Below, in pieces: positions 18,032 through 29,100 of a DNA stretch of 64,000 bases. Made by a program: the position numbers and the translations under genes. Numbering within the stretch: the stretch's first letter is position 1; every line of letters begins with the position of its first letter. The notes beneath the pieces are model-generated. The model did not search any database and had not been told where the DNA came from. It saw nothing but the letters and a program-made list of their open reading frames with translations. The stretch is from Blastomussa wellsi (taxonomy: Eukaryota > Cnidaria > Anthozoa > Scleractinia > Plerogyridae). The DNA is taken from contig OX393568.1 in assembly GCA_947652115.1 (NCBI GenBank), forward strand, positions 12,395,370 through 12,459,369, in the 5' to 3' direction.

Positions 18032-20082
18032 GCAAAATATAACGTATAATTATATGAACCGAAGTAATCTTGAAAAACTCAGTCAATCTGAATTAATAAG
18101 ACTTCTGCTTCAACAAAAGTTTAAAATAAAACAATATGAAAATGAATTGAAACAAAAGTCAATACCTGAACCAAATAAAAGTGTAAAACAGAGGGTGAAA
18201 GAATATGAAGAAAATATCATTCCTCCACCACCAGAATTTAGAGATGATTACAAACCAATTCCAACTCCTAGGAAAAGTGTAAAACAGAGGGTAAAAGAAT
18301 ATGAAGAAAATATAATTCAACCCCCAATTCCATTACCAAGGACTAGAATAACTGAAATTGATAAAGCTCTAAAAGGTTATACAAAATCTTATGAAATTGG
18401 TATAAAAAATGATAAAGACCCACTTATACAATTAGAGTCAACAAGACTAGCTCTTGAACGTTATATTAGAAATATTCACACAACTGAAAAGGGGTTAAAA
18501 TTTGTTGAAACATTAAAAGTAACATTTGAAAAAATAGCGAATGATAGACAAATTAATAAAACTTCTTATTTTAATAGTACACCACAAACTATTATAAATG
18601 AAGCTGGAATAAAAGAATCATTTAATTTATCAAAACAACAAATATTAAATAAAACTGCTCAATGGGTGTCTGAAGGATCTGGTTGGACTATTAAATCTAT
18701 TGATAATCATTATCTTAATATTGTAATATATAAACCAATGAAGGGATCCTCTTATATTCCACTACCATCAGAACTTAACCATCATATGAAGGGATTAATT
18801 AATTTGAAAAATAATGATAATGAATGTTTTAGATGGTGTCATATTAGGTATTTAAATCCACAAGATACAAACTCACAAAGGATTAAAAAATCAGATATAA
18901 AATATATTAATAAGTTAGATTATTCCGAAATTGAATTTCCAGTGACTAATAAACAATATAATAAAATTGAAAAACAAAATGAGATTAATGTTAATGTATT
19001 TGGATATGAAAATAAACAGGCATATCCTATTTATATATCAAAAGAAAAAAAATGATAATGAATTAAATTTGTTATTAATATCTGAAAATGAGAACAAACA
19101 TTATGTTTTAATAAAAGATTTTAATAGATTTATGTATAATAAAACAAAACACAATGAAAAGAAACACTTTTGCATGCACTGTCTTCAATGTTTTAGTTCT
19201 GAAGAAGTTTTAACAAAACATAAAGAAAACTGTTTACTTCTAAATGGTGAACAAGCTATTGAAATGCCGATGAAAGGAAAGAATATTTTAAAATTTAATA
19301 ACTTTGATAAACAACAACCAATACCATTTGTAATTTACGCAGATTTTGAAGCAATAACAGAGAAAATATCAAGTTGTTCACAAGATAATAATAAATCTTA
19401 TACAGAATCATATCAAAAACATACAGATTGTGGTTTTGGTTATAAATTGGTATGTTGTTATAATGATAAATATAGCAAACCACTTACACTTTATAGAGGT
19501 GATAAAGCTGTCAGCATTTTCATGAAAAGGATGTTGATGGAAGTTAAATATTGTAAAACTATTATGAAAAATGAATTTAATAAACCTTTAAAAATGACAA
19601 AAGAAGATGAAGTTGATTTCAAAAAAGCTGATAAATGCTATATCTGTAATAAAGAATACACTGATGAAGATATCAAAGTAAGAGATCATTGTCATATCAC
19701 TGGTAAATATAGAGGCTCTGCTCATCAGGAATGTAATCTTAAACTTAAAATAATTCCAGAACAAATTAAAATTCCTGTAATATTTCATAATCTCAGAGGT
19801 TATGATAGCCATTTTATTATGCAAGAAATTGGTAATATCGTTAAAAATCATGAATATACAAATAAGAATGGAGAGAAATGTCAGATGAATATAAATGCAA
19901 TTCCAAATAATATGGAAAAGTATATGGCTTTCATGCTTGGTAATCATCTAACTTTTATTGACAGTTTCCAATTTATGAGTTGAAGCTTACAAGAACTTGT
20001 TAACAATACACCAAAAGATTCATTCAAATATATATCAAAAGCTTTCAAAGATGAAAATCAATTTAATCTTATGTGGAGAAAA
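17721..20082 (+). pseudogene. polB: Polinton C family B DNA polymerase, 5' part only, broken
   Basis: From ATG 17721: two to three CPFCDK zinc repeats, a Lys/Pro-rich linker with a duplicated KSVKQRVKEYEENII segment, then the conserved N-terminal region. A frameshift in an A8 run near 19050 moves coding to the next frame (18967-19983). That frame holds a CMHC...H..NC zinc finger, Exo I YADFE, an endonuclease VII-like CYIC...DHCHITGKYRG...CN module and Exo II FHNLRGYDSHF. A TGA at 19981-19983 lies in an otherwise continuing frame. At about 20083 coding stops abruptly where gypsy-2 begins; Exo III and polymerase motifs A-C are absent from the element. The copy cannot make its own polymerase. 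Confidence 0.88.
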
Positions 20083-22520
20083 GGAGTGGTCAGTGGTAAC
20101 CAGGTAGTCGGTACCGTTAAGTTCAAACAGGTCTGCTGAGATGCTCTGCCATGGTCTTGTCGGTATTTCGTAACATACTAGAGGTTCTTTCTGCTGCTCT
20201 GGTTTGTAGCTGTTACAAATGCTGCACCTTGAGATGAACTCTGTAATTTGCTTGTAGATACCTGGCCAGTAGAAGGCTTCTTTAGCTCTCCTGAGACACC
20301 CCTGGACGCCCAGGTGGCTGGCATGTACTTTCTCTATTATGTGTTGTCTTAGGCTGGATGGTACTATAATTCGCTCACCCTTGAACACGACGCCGTCTTG
20401 TATGGACAATTCTTCTCTGAAAGGAAAATATACCTGTAACTTGAGTGGTACGTCCGCTTTGCTCTCTGGCCAGCCTTGTTTAATCATGGTAGTTAATGCC
20501 TGAAGCTCTGCATCAACTTCCGTGGCACTCTTGATTTCTAAGAGAGTTAGTTGCCGAATGGGTACAAACTCAACCATGTTGACATGCTCAGTCTCAATTT
20601 CTGTTGGTGATCTCGTGCCAGCGATACTCCATACTTCTTCGTTGTCACCTCCTTCTTGTTTAGTCAAGGGAAGGTAAGCTCGGCTGAGGGGATCCGCCAT
20701 GTGCATCTCAGTGCCCTTTCTGTATGATACCTCTAAGTCAAATTTCTGTAGACGCAATAGCATTCTCTGCAGCCGCTTTGGTGCACTCAAGAGACTCTTC
20801 TTCATAATGGATTCCAGAGGTTTGTGGTCGGTGTCAATAAGAACCTTTCTACCATAGACATAGCCTTCAAAACGCTCAACCCCAAAGACAATTGACAGTA
20901 ACTCCTTCTCAATCTGAGCATAGTTAGTTTCAGTAGGTGTGAGGGCTCTTGAAGCATAAGCAACCGGGTGTCCTTCTTGTAGTAAACAGGCCCCAAGACC
21001 ACTCATGGAGGCATCGCATTGAAGCACGGTCTGCTTTTGAGGATCGAAGAACTTGAGCACTGGCGCTTGGGTTAAGACTTGCTTTACTTGCTCTAAACAC
21101 TTGCCATGAACTTCTTCCTCCCATACAAACTCATTTTCTTTCTTGACAAGCTCTCTCAGTGGTTTTGCCAAGTCTGCAAGGTTGGGTGCAAACTTCTGCA
21201 CATAATTTACCATGCCTAGTACTCTCTGGACGCCTTGTTTATCAGTAGGGGACGGCATTTCATTAATAGCTTTCAGCTTGTTAGGATCAGCGCTGAGACC
21301 CTCTGAGGATATGATGTGGCCCATGTAGCTGACTTGTTTCTGCCTAAACTGCATCTTCTCTGAATTCAGCTTGATGCCTTTCTGTCGACAGCGGTTGAAC
21401 ACCTCTCTCAGGTTTCTGTCATGATCTTCAAAGGCTTCTTCATCTGTGTCTCCTGCTCCAAAGACTAAAATATCGTCTGCTATAGCTTTCTGCCCTGGTA
21501 GCCCTTCAAGTGCAATATCAATTCTTCTCTGAAACTCTTCTGGAGCTGGGGATACTCCAAATGGCATACGAAGCCACCGATATCGGCCCCATGGTGTTCC
21601 GAAAGTCGTTGCATAGCTGCTTGGCTCATCCAACTGTATGTGCCAAAATCCATTTTTTGCATCAAGTACTGAGAACACACGGGCTTTTGAGAGGAAAGGC
21701 AGCACATCATCTATTGTGGGTAGAGGGTAATGATTTCTGTGTAGAGCTTCATTTAACGGTTTTGGGTCAATACACAGTCTAACCTTGCCATTCTTCCTTG
21801 TTGTGACCACCACTGCTGAAATCCACTCAGTGGGTGTATCGACCTTTCGAATCACTCCAATATTTGACAATCTGTCCAATTCTTGTTTTAGAGGTTCTCT
21901 GAGGGCGATTGGCACTCTCCGTGTAGGTAGCTGGACTGGCTGGACATTCTTGTCGATCTCCAGGTGGAGTTGTCCTTCCAGTTTGCCTTCTCCGGTGAAC
22001 ACATCCTTGTACTGTGACTTGTAGTCTTCCACCTTAGGGCCGTCGCTCTTCACATCGTTGGAGTCCACCGCAAGGATATTCTGTTTGTTGAGAGTTAGCA
22101 ATTGAAGATGTTCACTGGCTCGCAAGCCCAGAATGGATTTGCATGTACCACTAACAATAAGGAACTCAATGCTGTACCTTTTATTGTTCTTTGGGTTAAC
22201 GACCTTGAGTCTTGTCTTGCCCAAAGGTTTAACTTCTGACTGGTTGTACATTACCAGAGTCACTGCGGTTTCCTTTAACTCGTTCAAGCTGTTGTGCCCA
22301 CAAAGCCTTGTCACTGTTTCATCAGTCATGATGTTTACAGTTGATCCGGTGTCCAGTTGAAATTTCTCCTCTTTTCCATTGACAAGTAGGGTGGCAAAGA
22401 CTTTGTTAGGGTGCCCACTTGAGGCTAATGCATTAACCTGCTCTTTAATTTTTATTCTCAGCCACATATTCATACTCCTCGTCTTCAGATTCACAATCCA
22501 CAGACAACACTTTTTTCTTA
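20083..22520 (-). pseudogene. pol: Gypsy-2 pol, 3' truncated
   Basis: The frame runs from about 22623 and overlaps the end of gag in a different frame, implying ribosomal frameshifting as in many gypsy elements. Order: aspartic protease LDTGSTVN; reverse transcriptase with IADDILVFG; RNase H (QCDASMSGLGA, DTDHKPLE); integrase zinc region (HASHLG...CSICNSYKP) and the first catalytic Asp segment (SADLFELNGTDYLVTTD). Coding then stops at the junction with PolB, so the second Asp and the Glu of the DDE triad are lost. It is defective. Confidence 0.9.
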
Positions 22521-23368
22521 GATTCATGGCAACAAGCTGCAAAATGGTTTGGCTTACCACAATTCTTGCAAGAGGTCCCCCATGCAGGACAGTTCTTTTT
22601 CGCGAAAGGATGCTGTCTGGCACAGAACTTGCACTTGCGTTCTTGTGACTCGTTTGAGGGTTTCTCTGGTATCATTTTCTTCTTTTTGCCAAGTGGTTTT
22701 GCTTTCTCTTCCTTCACAAAACGCACATCCTCCTGGTTCATCACCTTCAGCTGTCGTGCTGCTGTCTCGGCAGATCTGCAAATGTCTATACATTGACCTA
22801 AGGTGAGCTTGCTTGTCTGCAGAAGCTTTTTTCGAGCAGAATTATCATTAATGCCAACCACCATTCTATCACGAATAAGTGAGTCTGTCAATGTCCCATA
22901 ATTGCAGGTCTTTGTTAACTTTCTTAGTGCTGTGACATAGCTATCAACAGATTCATTCATCTCCTGGTCCCTACGATTGAAGACATACCTCTCATAAGTC
23001 TCATTGCACTCCCCAATGCAGTATTTTTCCATCTTCTCTAGGATCACTGCTGGATCTTTCCTTTGGTCTCCGTTCTCAAATTCCAAAGCATCAATAACAT
23101 CTAACGCATCTGAGCCAATGCACGTAAGTAACGTGGCGGTCCTTCGTTCCTTGTTCCGATCCGGATTTTCCGGGTCCTTGAGCCGAGCCGCGATTTCATA
23201 ATTTGACCACGCTCGACTGAATCGTTGCCACTTGACAGGGAGATTTCCACCGCTTAAATCCAACTTTTCTGGAAGCGGTATGTTCACAGGAACAGTTATC
23301 ACACTGGGTTGTGTACCCGAAGAATTCTGAGTCGAAACGGGAGCGCTTCCTTCGCCCTCGGTAGGCAT
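22445..23368 (-). CDS. gag: Gypsy-2 gag
   Basis: About 307 codons from ATG 23368 (the in-frame GTG at 23401 is not needed). It has a Pro/Thr/Ser-rich start, then a helical gag core typical of this family (for example WQRFSRAWSNYEIAARL and DSYVTALRKLTKTCNYG), then paired Cys clusters (CKFCARQHPFAKKNCP and CKNCGKPNHFAACC), which resemble zinc knuckles. The acidic tail ends at 22445, overlapping pol. The frame is intact, although the element as a whole is truncated. Confidence 0.9.
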   Translation of the reverse strand: MPTEGEGSAPVSTQNSSGTQPSVITVPVNIPLPEKLDLSGGNLPVKWQRFSRAWSNYEIAARLKDPENPDRNKERRTATLLTCIGSDALDVIDALEFENGDQRKDPAVILEKMEKYCIGECNETYERYVFNRRDQEMNESVDSYVTALRKLTKTCNYGTLTDSLIRDRMVVGINDNSARKKLLQTSKLTLGQCIDICRSAETAARQLKVMNQEDVRFVKEEKAKPLGKKKKMIPEKPSNESQERKCKFCARQHPFAKKNCPAWGTSCKNCGKPNHFAACCHESKKKVLSVDCESEDEEYEYVAENKN

Positions 23369-23467
23369 AGTAAATGCAGAAATGTTGACACGAGTGTTCA
23401 CAGAATATTGCTGATAGAACTCACCAAGTTGCTTCCAGCGGGGCCACGAGCGGCAGTTCTATACGTA

Positions 23468-23484
23468 GTTCACTTCTGACACCA
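23468..23484 (-). other. Gypsy-2 primer-binding site
   Basis: Minus-strand TGGTGTCAGAAGTGAAC follows the 5' LTR. It begins like the tRNA-Leu-type site of gypsy-3. Confidence 0.75.
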
Positions 23485-23667
23485 TGTAGCGTTGTCAGGG
23501 AATCAGTAGCTACCAGTAAAGGAGGCCAAACGTTGACTAAATAACACAACGGTTTAATTCCTACCGCAAGTCGGTCATTACAAGTACAGAACTAGCACAC
23601 GTGTGTATACATCCGGGATACATCTTACTCTAGTGCCCAAGCCCTTAGCAACTATAACATCGTTACA
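23485..23667 (-). repeat. Gypsy-2 5' LTR
   Basis: 183 bp; reads TGTAACGATG...AACGCTACA on the minus strand. Identified by TG/CA ends and the adjacent primer-binding site; its partner LTR is lost. Confidence 0.75.
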
Positions 23668-24365
23668 GTTGTGGCTTGATCTTGGATAGACTTAAAATCC
23701 TGCCATTCCAAACGACGCTGTTCGACCTGTTTGGCGATAAATTTATGAAAACCACGAACGCTAATCCACGAATAACTAATTGCTTTAGTGAGTAGTAACT
23801 CGAGATGAGCTAACATGGCATCCTTTAGCGAAGAATCATAGGTTTTGATCATAATCAAGAAACCCGAAACAAACTCGGGCAGTTCTAACTTATCATATTC
23901 ACCTTGAATGGACGGAACAAAATCCTGTGGCCAGTCGATGTTGCGCTTGGTGCGTCTTGGCGCAATAACGTCTCTGGCGTCTTGCGTGGAGAGATCTGCG
24001 AACGAATTTTCGAGAGGGCGTTCCTGGCGGCTCATGGCAAGTACTTTCACCTCCAGCTCCAACTTTTCCTTTTGTAGTTTGATCAACTGAAGCTGCTGGT
24101 CGAATGAAAGAGAAGGATTGGTATCGGCGTCAGGAACGAATGGCGGTGAAGAAGCTCCAGGTACTGTAACTGGTTTGGTTTTTGATTTAGACGATCTAGC
24201 TTCTGACTTGGTAGACTGTTCGAAGAGAACGGGGTCAACGGGATTGCTCTGCTCCAGAATGAGAGCGTCATGAAACAGCGAGTCCGTTGGAAAATCGTAC
24301 ACGAAGTCTGGATCAGACACCTTCTTGGAGCGGCGTTTTGGACGTGCGCCTGCGGAGAGTGCCAT
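23668..24365 (-). pseudogene. Gag-like ORF of another retroelement (possibly DIRS-like), cut by gypsy-2
   Basis: From ATG 24365 the frame stays open to the gypsy-2 LTR at 23667. The N-terminus is basic (KRRSKK), followed by a Ser/Pro linker, a coiled-coil stretch (FDQQLQLIKLQKEKLELEVK), then a conserved-looking region ending HKFIAKQVEQRRLEW. I recall similar first ORFs in cnidarian DIRS-type or orphan retroelements, but cannot confirm. The sequence after the insertion point is missing. GC-richer than the surrounding Polinton C, so it is foreign to it. Confidence 0.4.
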
Positions 24366-24587
24366 TAGGAACGAAAGAGTTTGGAGAAAAGAACGTGAAG
24401 GAATAAGAGATTACGCCTCGTCTCCGGATCTGACAAAAGATGAGACGCTAGGCCACGCACTAGATTATAAAGGAAATTCGATATCTCTATCACTAGTTAA
24501 TTAACCATCATTAATCAATGATTACTCCATCGTCATTTGTAATTCCATTTCTTCCTATTTATTCTAAAACACCAAATCTTTAAGCAT
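24366..24587. other. Non-coding junction between gag-like fragment and Polinton C integrase
   Basis: About 220 bases. The first ~110 are GC-mixed (5' leader of the gag-like fragment); from about 24480 the sequence becomes AT-rich like Polinton C. No boundary repeat seen. Confidence 0.5.
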
Positions 24588-25553
24588 TTACACATTAACT
24601 AAATCCCTCATTGGAATCCAACTATTGAAATCATCACTATATCCCTTCCATTTCACTAAAGCTTGTTTCTTTTTATAATCACTGCGAATGACTTTATCAA
24701 TACGAAAAACATCCTGCTTAGCTTTTAACAACTCAGACTCATAGAAACTTCCCTGAATATCTTCACCTCTGAGATCTTTTACCTTATAAGTTATTGGATT
24801 TGTGTATTGAATCTTATCAACTTTAAACACTTCTTCTGTCCAATTTGGTGTGTAACCCTTATCAAACACCTTTCTTTTATACTTAGATATTCTAACCTTA
24901 TCACCTATTTCAAATTTTGGTTTCTGTTTCAATGTTTCTATATTACCATACAAATGGAAATAAACAGTTCCTTCATTCTTCTTATCAGAAGCTTCAACAG
25001 GTGTCATCTTTATACTTGAATGTTTTGTGTTGTTGTATTGATTTACTAATTTTGGTAACATATCTAGATATTGTGTATTACCTTGAACAGTGAACTGTTT
25101 CCACATTTTGGATTTAATTGTTCTATTCCATCTTTCAACCACTGAGGACTTCTCTTCATTCTCAGTTGAGTACATGTGTATCCCATTTTTCTCTAATAAA
25201 TCTTTCACATGTTTGTTATAGAATTCTTTTCCCTTATCAACCCATAAATACTGTGGTTTTCTACCTTTTTTGAATATTGTTTTAAACGCCTCAGTGACAG
25301 ATTCACCTTTCTTATCCTTCAATGGAATAATCCAACCATATTTACTGAATACATCAATAACCATTAGAAGATATCGATAGCCTTTATTCCATTTACTAAA
25401 CTGCTGCATTTCAACCAAATCACTTGCCCATATTTCATCGATATGATTTGTAATCACACGCCGCCGAGTAAATTTACGATGTATTGGTGTATGTAATTCA
25501 TCTGCTAATTTTACTTGCCAGTTTTCTTCACTCGACGGCTGTTGACGTTTTTT
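24588..25553 (-). CDS. int: Polinton C integrase (DDE/RVE) with C-terminal chromodomain
   Basis: The frame is open from 25553 down to the stop at 24588. It encodes the conserved lead-in to the core (HIDEIWASDL, first Asp), the second Asp in WVDKGKEF and the Glu in SSVVERWNRT, then an SH3-like region, and ends with a chromodomain (VIRSDYKKKQALVKWKGYSDDFNSW). No in-frame ATG precedes the core; candidate starts are GTG 25457 or further upstream, where it overlaps the end of the phospholipase gene. The true start is therefore missing, spliced or lost by a frameshift in the A8 run near 25548-25555. The enzyme would insert the element, making the 6-bp duplication. Confidence 0.9.
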   Translation of the reverse strand, partial: KKRQQPSSEENWQVKLADELHTPIHRKFTRRRVITNHIDEIWASDLVEMQQFSKWNKGYRYLLMVIDVFSKYGWIIPLKDKKGESVTEAFKTIFKKGRKPQYLWVDKGKEFYNKHVKDLLEKNGIHMYSTENEEKSSVVERWNRTIKSKMWKQFTVQGNTQYLDMLPKLVNQYNNTKHSSIKMTPVEASDKKNEGTVYFHLYGNIETLKQKPKFEIGDKVRISKYKRKVFDKGYTPNWTEEVFKVDKIQYTNPITYKVKDLRGEDIQGSFYESELLKAKQDVFRIDKVIRSDYKKKQALVKWKGYSDDFNSWIPMRDLVNV

Positions 25554-25821
25554 TTAACTCCCATACCTAATTTTGACTTAGCAGCTACAGTATTTCTAGC
25601 AATTGCATGTCCCCATTGTCTGTCTTTCCATGGAATAGCATCCAAAGCTTTTACCATCTTTCTATCCGCCTCATTCTTACATTTAACTTGATCACTTTTT
25701 TTCTTATTTCCACATACAGAATAATCAACATCATGTTGCATACTTACAGCGTCTGTTTTACCAGTTGGTTGTTGATATATCTCAAGTATTTGACCAGTGT
25801 TTGGATCATATCTCAGCTGCT
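25511..25821 (-). pseudogene. Zinc ribbon-phospholipase A2 protein of Polinton C, 3' part
   Basis: C-terminal portion of the gene split by gypsy-3 (5' part 30746-31229). It carries the catalytic HDVDY (His-Asp dyad and Tyr of secreted/parvovirus-type phospholipase A2) with nearby Cys residues, a helix (EADRKMVKALDAI) and a basic tail (KKNVNSRRVKKTGK). The stop overlaps the integrase frame. In parvoviruses such a domain opens the endosomal membrane during entry; the same role here is inference. Confidence 0.8.
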
Positions 25822-25826
25822 GCTCT
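25822..25826. repeat. Target-site duplication GCTCT of gypsy-3, left
   Basis: GCTCT directly before the LTR; repeated at 30741-30745. Confidence 0.93.
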
Positions 25827-25970
25827 TGTCACAGTATGTCTAGCGCGACAACCATATATGGGCATGCTTGCCCCAGGCATTTTGTAATAGCTCGCTCGGC
25901 TGAACACATGGCATTAAAAACTTAGACTTCGAGCAAATCTCAACAGGTATTCGCCTTCCATTTCGTGTCA
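25827..25970 (+). repeat. Gypsy-3 5' LTR
   Basis: 144 bp, TGTCACAG...CGTGTCA, one difference from the 3' LTR. Confidence 0.95.
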
Positions 25971-25987
25971 TGGTGTCAGAAGTGGGA
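25971..25987 (+). other. Gypsy-3 primer-binding site (tRNA-Leu type)
   Basis: TGGTGTCAGAAGTGGGA directly follows the 5' LTR. From general knowledge this resembles the complement of a tRNA-Leu 3' end. Confidence 0.8.
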
Positions 25988-26100
25988 TCTTTCGACCATT
26001 ACTAAGTACGTCAATTCAAGCACATCAATTACTTCGAACATATCAGATACTTCGATCAATTCAAACACATCAATTACTTCGAACATTCAAAACAAACAAC

Positions 26101-29100
26101 ATGGCCGACAGATTCAAGCCACCGTCTATGGACTGGACTACTTCAGGAGATGTTCACAAACGTTTCAAGCTATTTCAACAGAAATGCGAACTTATCTTCG
26201 CGGGGCCACTCGACAAACTCGAAGAGGCGAAAAAAGTTAGACTGCTGCTCCTCTGGATAGGCGACAAAGGCCTAGAAATTTACAATACATCCACGTGGGC
26301 CAGCGAAGGCGACAACCTCAAGATCGACCCAGTAATGGCGGCACTAGAGGCGTACACAAAGCCCCAAAGTAACCAGATTCTCGCCAGGTATCAACTTCGA
26401 TGCCTAAAACAAGGAGATAAACCACTCGAAGAGTTCGTAACCGAAGCTCGACTACTCATCGAAGATGGTGGATACGAACCCGCCGCTAAAGAAAATACCC
26501 TCAGGGATACCCTGGTATTTGGCGTGGCGTCAGATACAGTACGCAAAGATGCGATAGCACTAGGAAACCAGCTGACCTTCAAACAAGTCTATGACCTGGC
26601 GAAAATCGAGGAAAGCACTAAAGCACACATGAAGATAATTTCCAAAGGTGAAGAGAAATCTGATCTTCACACAGTTCAAAAACATTCGAGCAGAAAAACC
26701 CCACCAAGTCAAGGCTACACACACCAAACATCCTACGGTGACCAAAACCAAAGAGATCACACTGCAAGAAAACCTCGCCATCTTCAGTTTAAGTCAAAGG
26801 GCTGTTTCAGATGCGGAAACACCCATGACAAATCAGCTCACTGCCCAGCTAAGAATTCAAAATGCAAGCACTGCGGCAAGACCGGCCATTATGCAAGGGT
26901 GTGCATGCAACAACGTCTTCAAAAGGTCCACCAGATCGTGAGCAGCCCAGAGTACCAGGGCCAAGATATCCACCTAGAGGATGAGTACCCCTTTGAAGAT
27001 GATTATGCATACACCTATGAAGAAGAATCAGATGAGGAAACAAGTGATACAGAACCCATCACTGTATTTCTTGGAACTCTCACTTCAACAAAGGGCCAGC
27101 AAACCCAAGAAATGTCACTAAACGCCCTTGACAGTCACCCAAACAAGATTTACGCCAAGGTCAAGATTAATGAAGCCCATGACATGAGCCTAAAAGTAGA
27201 TACAGGAGCAGATGCCAGCGTAATCACCACCACAGACCTTCAACACTTCCCATTCCCGATTACTATCCTTCCATGCAGCAATGTTCTTAGAGGATATGGA
27301 GGCTCCACAATCGAAAACCTTGGTGTTGCCACCTTACAGGTCTCTTATAAAGACAAGACAGCCACTATCACATTCAACATCGTGGAAGCCCCAGGAAGCC
27401 CATCCATGCTGGGGTGCCGACAGTGCCAAGACCTGGGAATAATATCAGCCAGTCTGGATGAAGTTAACACCATTCCACCAACCAAGACAGACGCCGAGGC
27501 AAAACGTGGTCAGCTATCCAAGCCCACTGTTATGGAAGAGTACCAAGACTGCTTCGACAAGTTAGGCTGTTTCCCAGGAGAGAAGTATCACATCCAGTTA
27601 ATTGATCATCCTGTTCCAGTCATCCACCCGCCACGCACTGTTCCAGTACACATACTCCCCCTATACAAGGAGGAGCTTGACAAAATGATCGCGGATGATG
27701 TCATCACAGCCGTGACTGAGCCAACCGACTGGGTAAACTCAATTGTTTGCAACATCAGAGAAACCCCTGAAGGCAAAAAGAAGATCAGACTCTGCCTTGA
27801 CCCTAAGGACCTGAACAAGAGTATACGTCGAGAGCACTATTACACACGTACCATTGATGAGCTCCTGCCGCAGCTACACGGAAAGAAATTCTTCTCCGTT
27901 GTGGACACAAAGAAAGGCTATTGGCATGTAGCCTTGGACCATGAGTCAAGCCTGCTGTGCACGTTTAACACCCCTTTCGGACGGCATCGTTTTAAACGAT
28001 TACCCTTCGGGGTCAAACTCTCCCAAGACATCCTCCAACGCAAGCTCGATGAGGTTTATAGGGGAATCCCCAACGTAATGGGGATCGCTGACGACATCGT
28101 GGTGTGCGGTTCAACCGAAACAGAGCACGATCAAGCCTTCTGTAAAATGCTCCAGGCCACACGCAAGCACAATGTCAGCCTCAATTCTGAAAAGTTGCAG
28201 TTCAAGCAGACGCAAGTCAACTTTTATGGGCACGTCCTGACTGAGAATGGAATCCAACCCGCAAAAGAGAAACTTGAAGCAATTCGCAATTTGAAGAGTC
28301 CATCGAACATGGGGGAGCTTCAGACCATCTTGGGCATGGTAACCTACCTGAACCGCTTTTCGATAAAGCTAGCTGACCTAACATCGCCACTAAGAGAGCT
28401 AACCAAGAAGCACGTCCACTTCAGCTGGGAGCCCCACCATCAACAGGCACTCGATGAGATTAAGCAAGAACTCTGCACATCCAGGCTAATCTCCTACTAC
28501 GACCCAGACCCGAGCACACCAACAATCCTTCAATGTGATGCAAGCAAAACAGGCATTGGGGCCTGGCTGAGACAGTTAGACTCCCAAGGCAATGAACACA
28601 TTGTTTCCATGGCATCCCGGTCACTCACCGAAACCGAGTCCAGATATTCAAACCTTGAGCGTGAGTGCTTGGCAGTCACGTACGGGTTAGAGAAGTTTAA
28701 GTACTACCTGCTCGGTCGGCACGTGACAGTTGAAACCGACCACTCCCCTCTGGAGCAAATTTTCAAGAAAAACATAAATGACGCTCCGAGCCGGTTGCAG
28801 AGGCTACTCCTTAGATGTCTTCAATTTGATGTCAACGTCCAGTACAAGCAAGGGAGATCCATCCCTGTTGCTGATGCCCTGTCTCGAGTGTGCCACAAGA
28901 AAGAAACACACAGCGCTGAAAATATGACAAAAAATCCTACATCACAGCGTAACATCCACTTCATATCCACTCCCATCAACCTGGCAGCAGTGCAGTCCTC
29001 GACAGCACAAGATCCTACTATGAATCTACTGAAGAATACAATCTTCAATGGCTGGCCGCCTTACAGAAAGCAGTGCCCGCAAGAACTATGGGAGTTTTGG

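Larger units (their letters stand above)
20083..23667 (-). mobile_element. Gypsy-2: truncated Ty3/gypsy retrotransposon
   Basis: Minus orientation. It has a 183-bp 5' LTR (23485-23667), primer-binding site, gag and pol, but ends within the integrase core at 20083-20090, where it is fused to Polinton C PolB. The 3' end of pol and the 3' LTR are missing, as is the distal PolB, so a deletion removed both. No target duplication can be shown. Confidence 0.88.

Noticed and set aside
23485..23667. Gypsy-2 LTR considered a solo LTR
   Set aside because: A primer-binding site and gag follow directly, so it is the 5' LTR of a truncated element.
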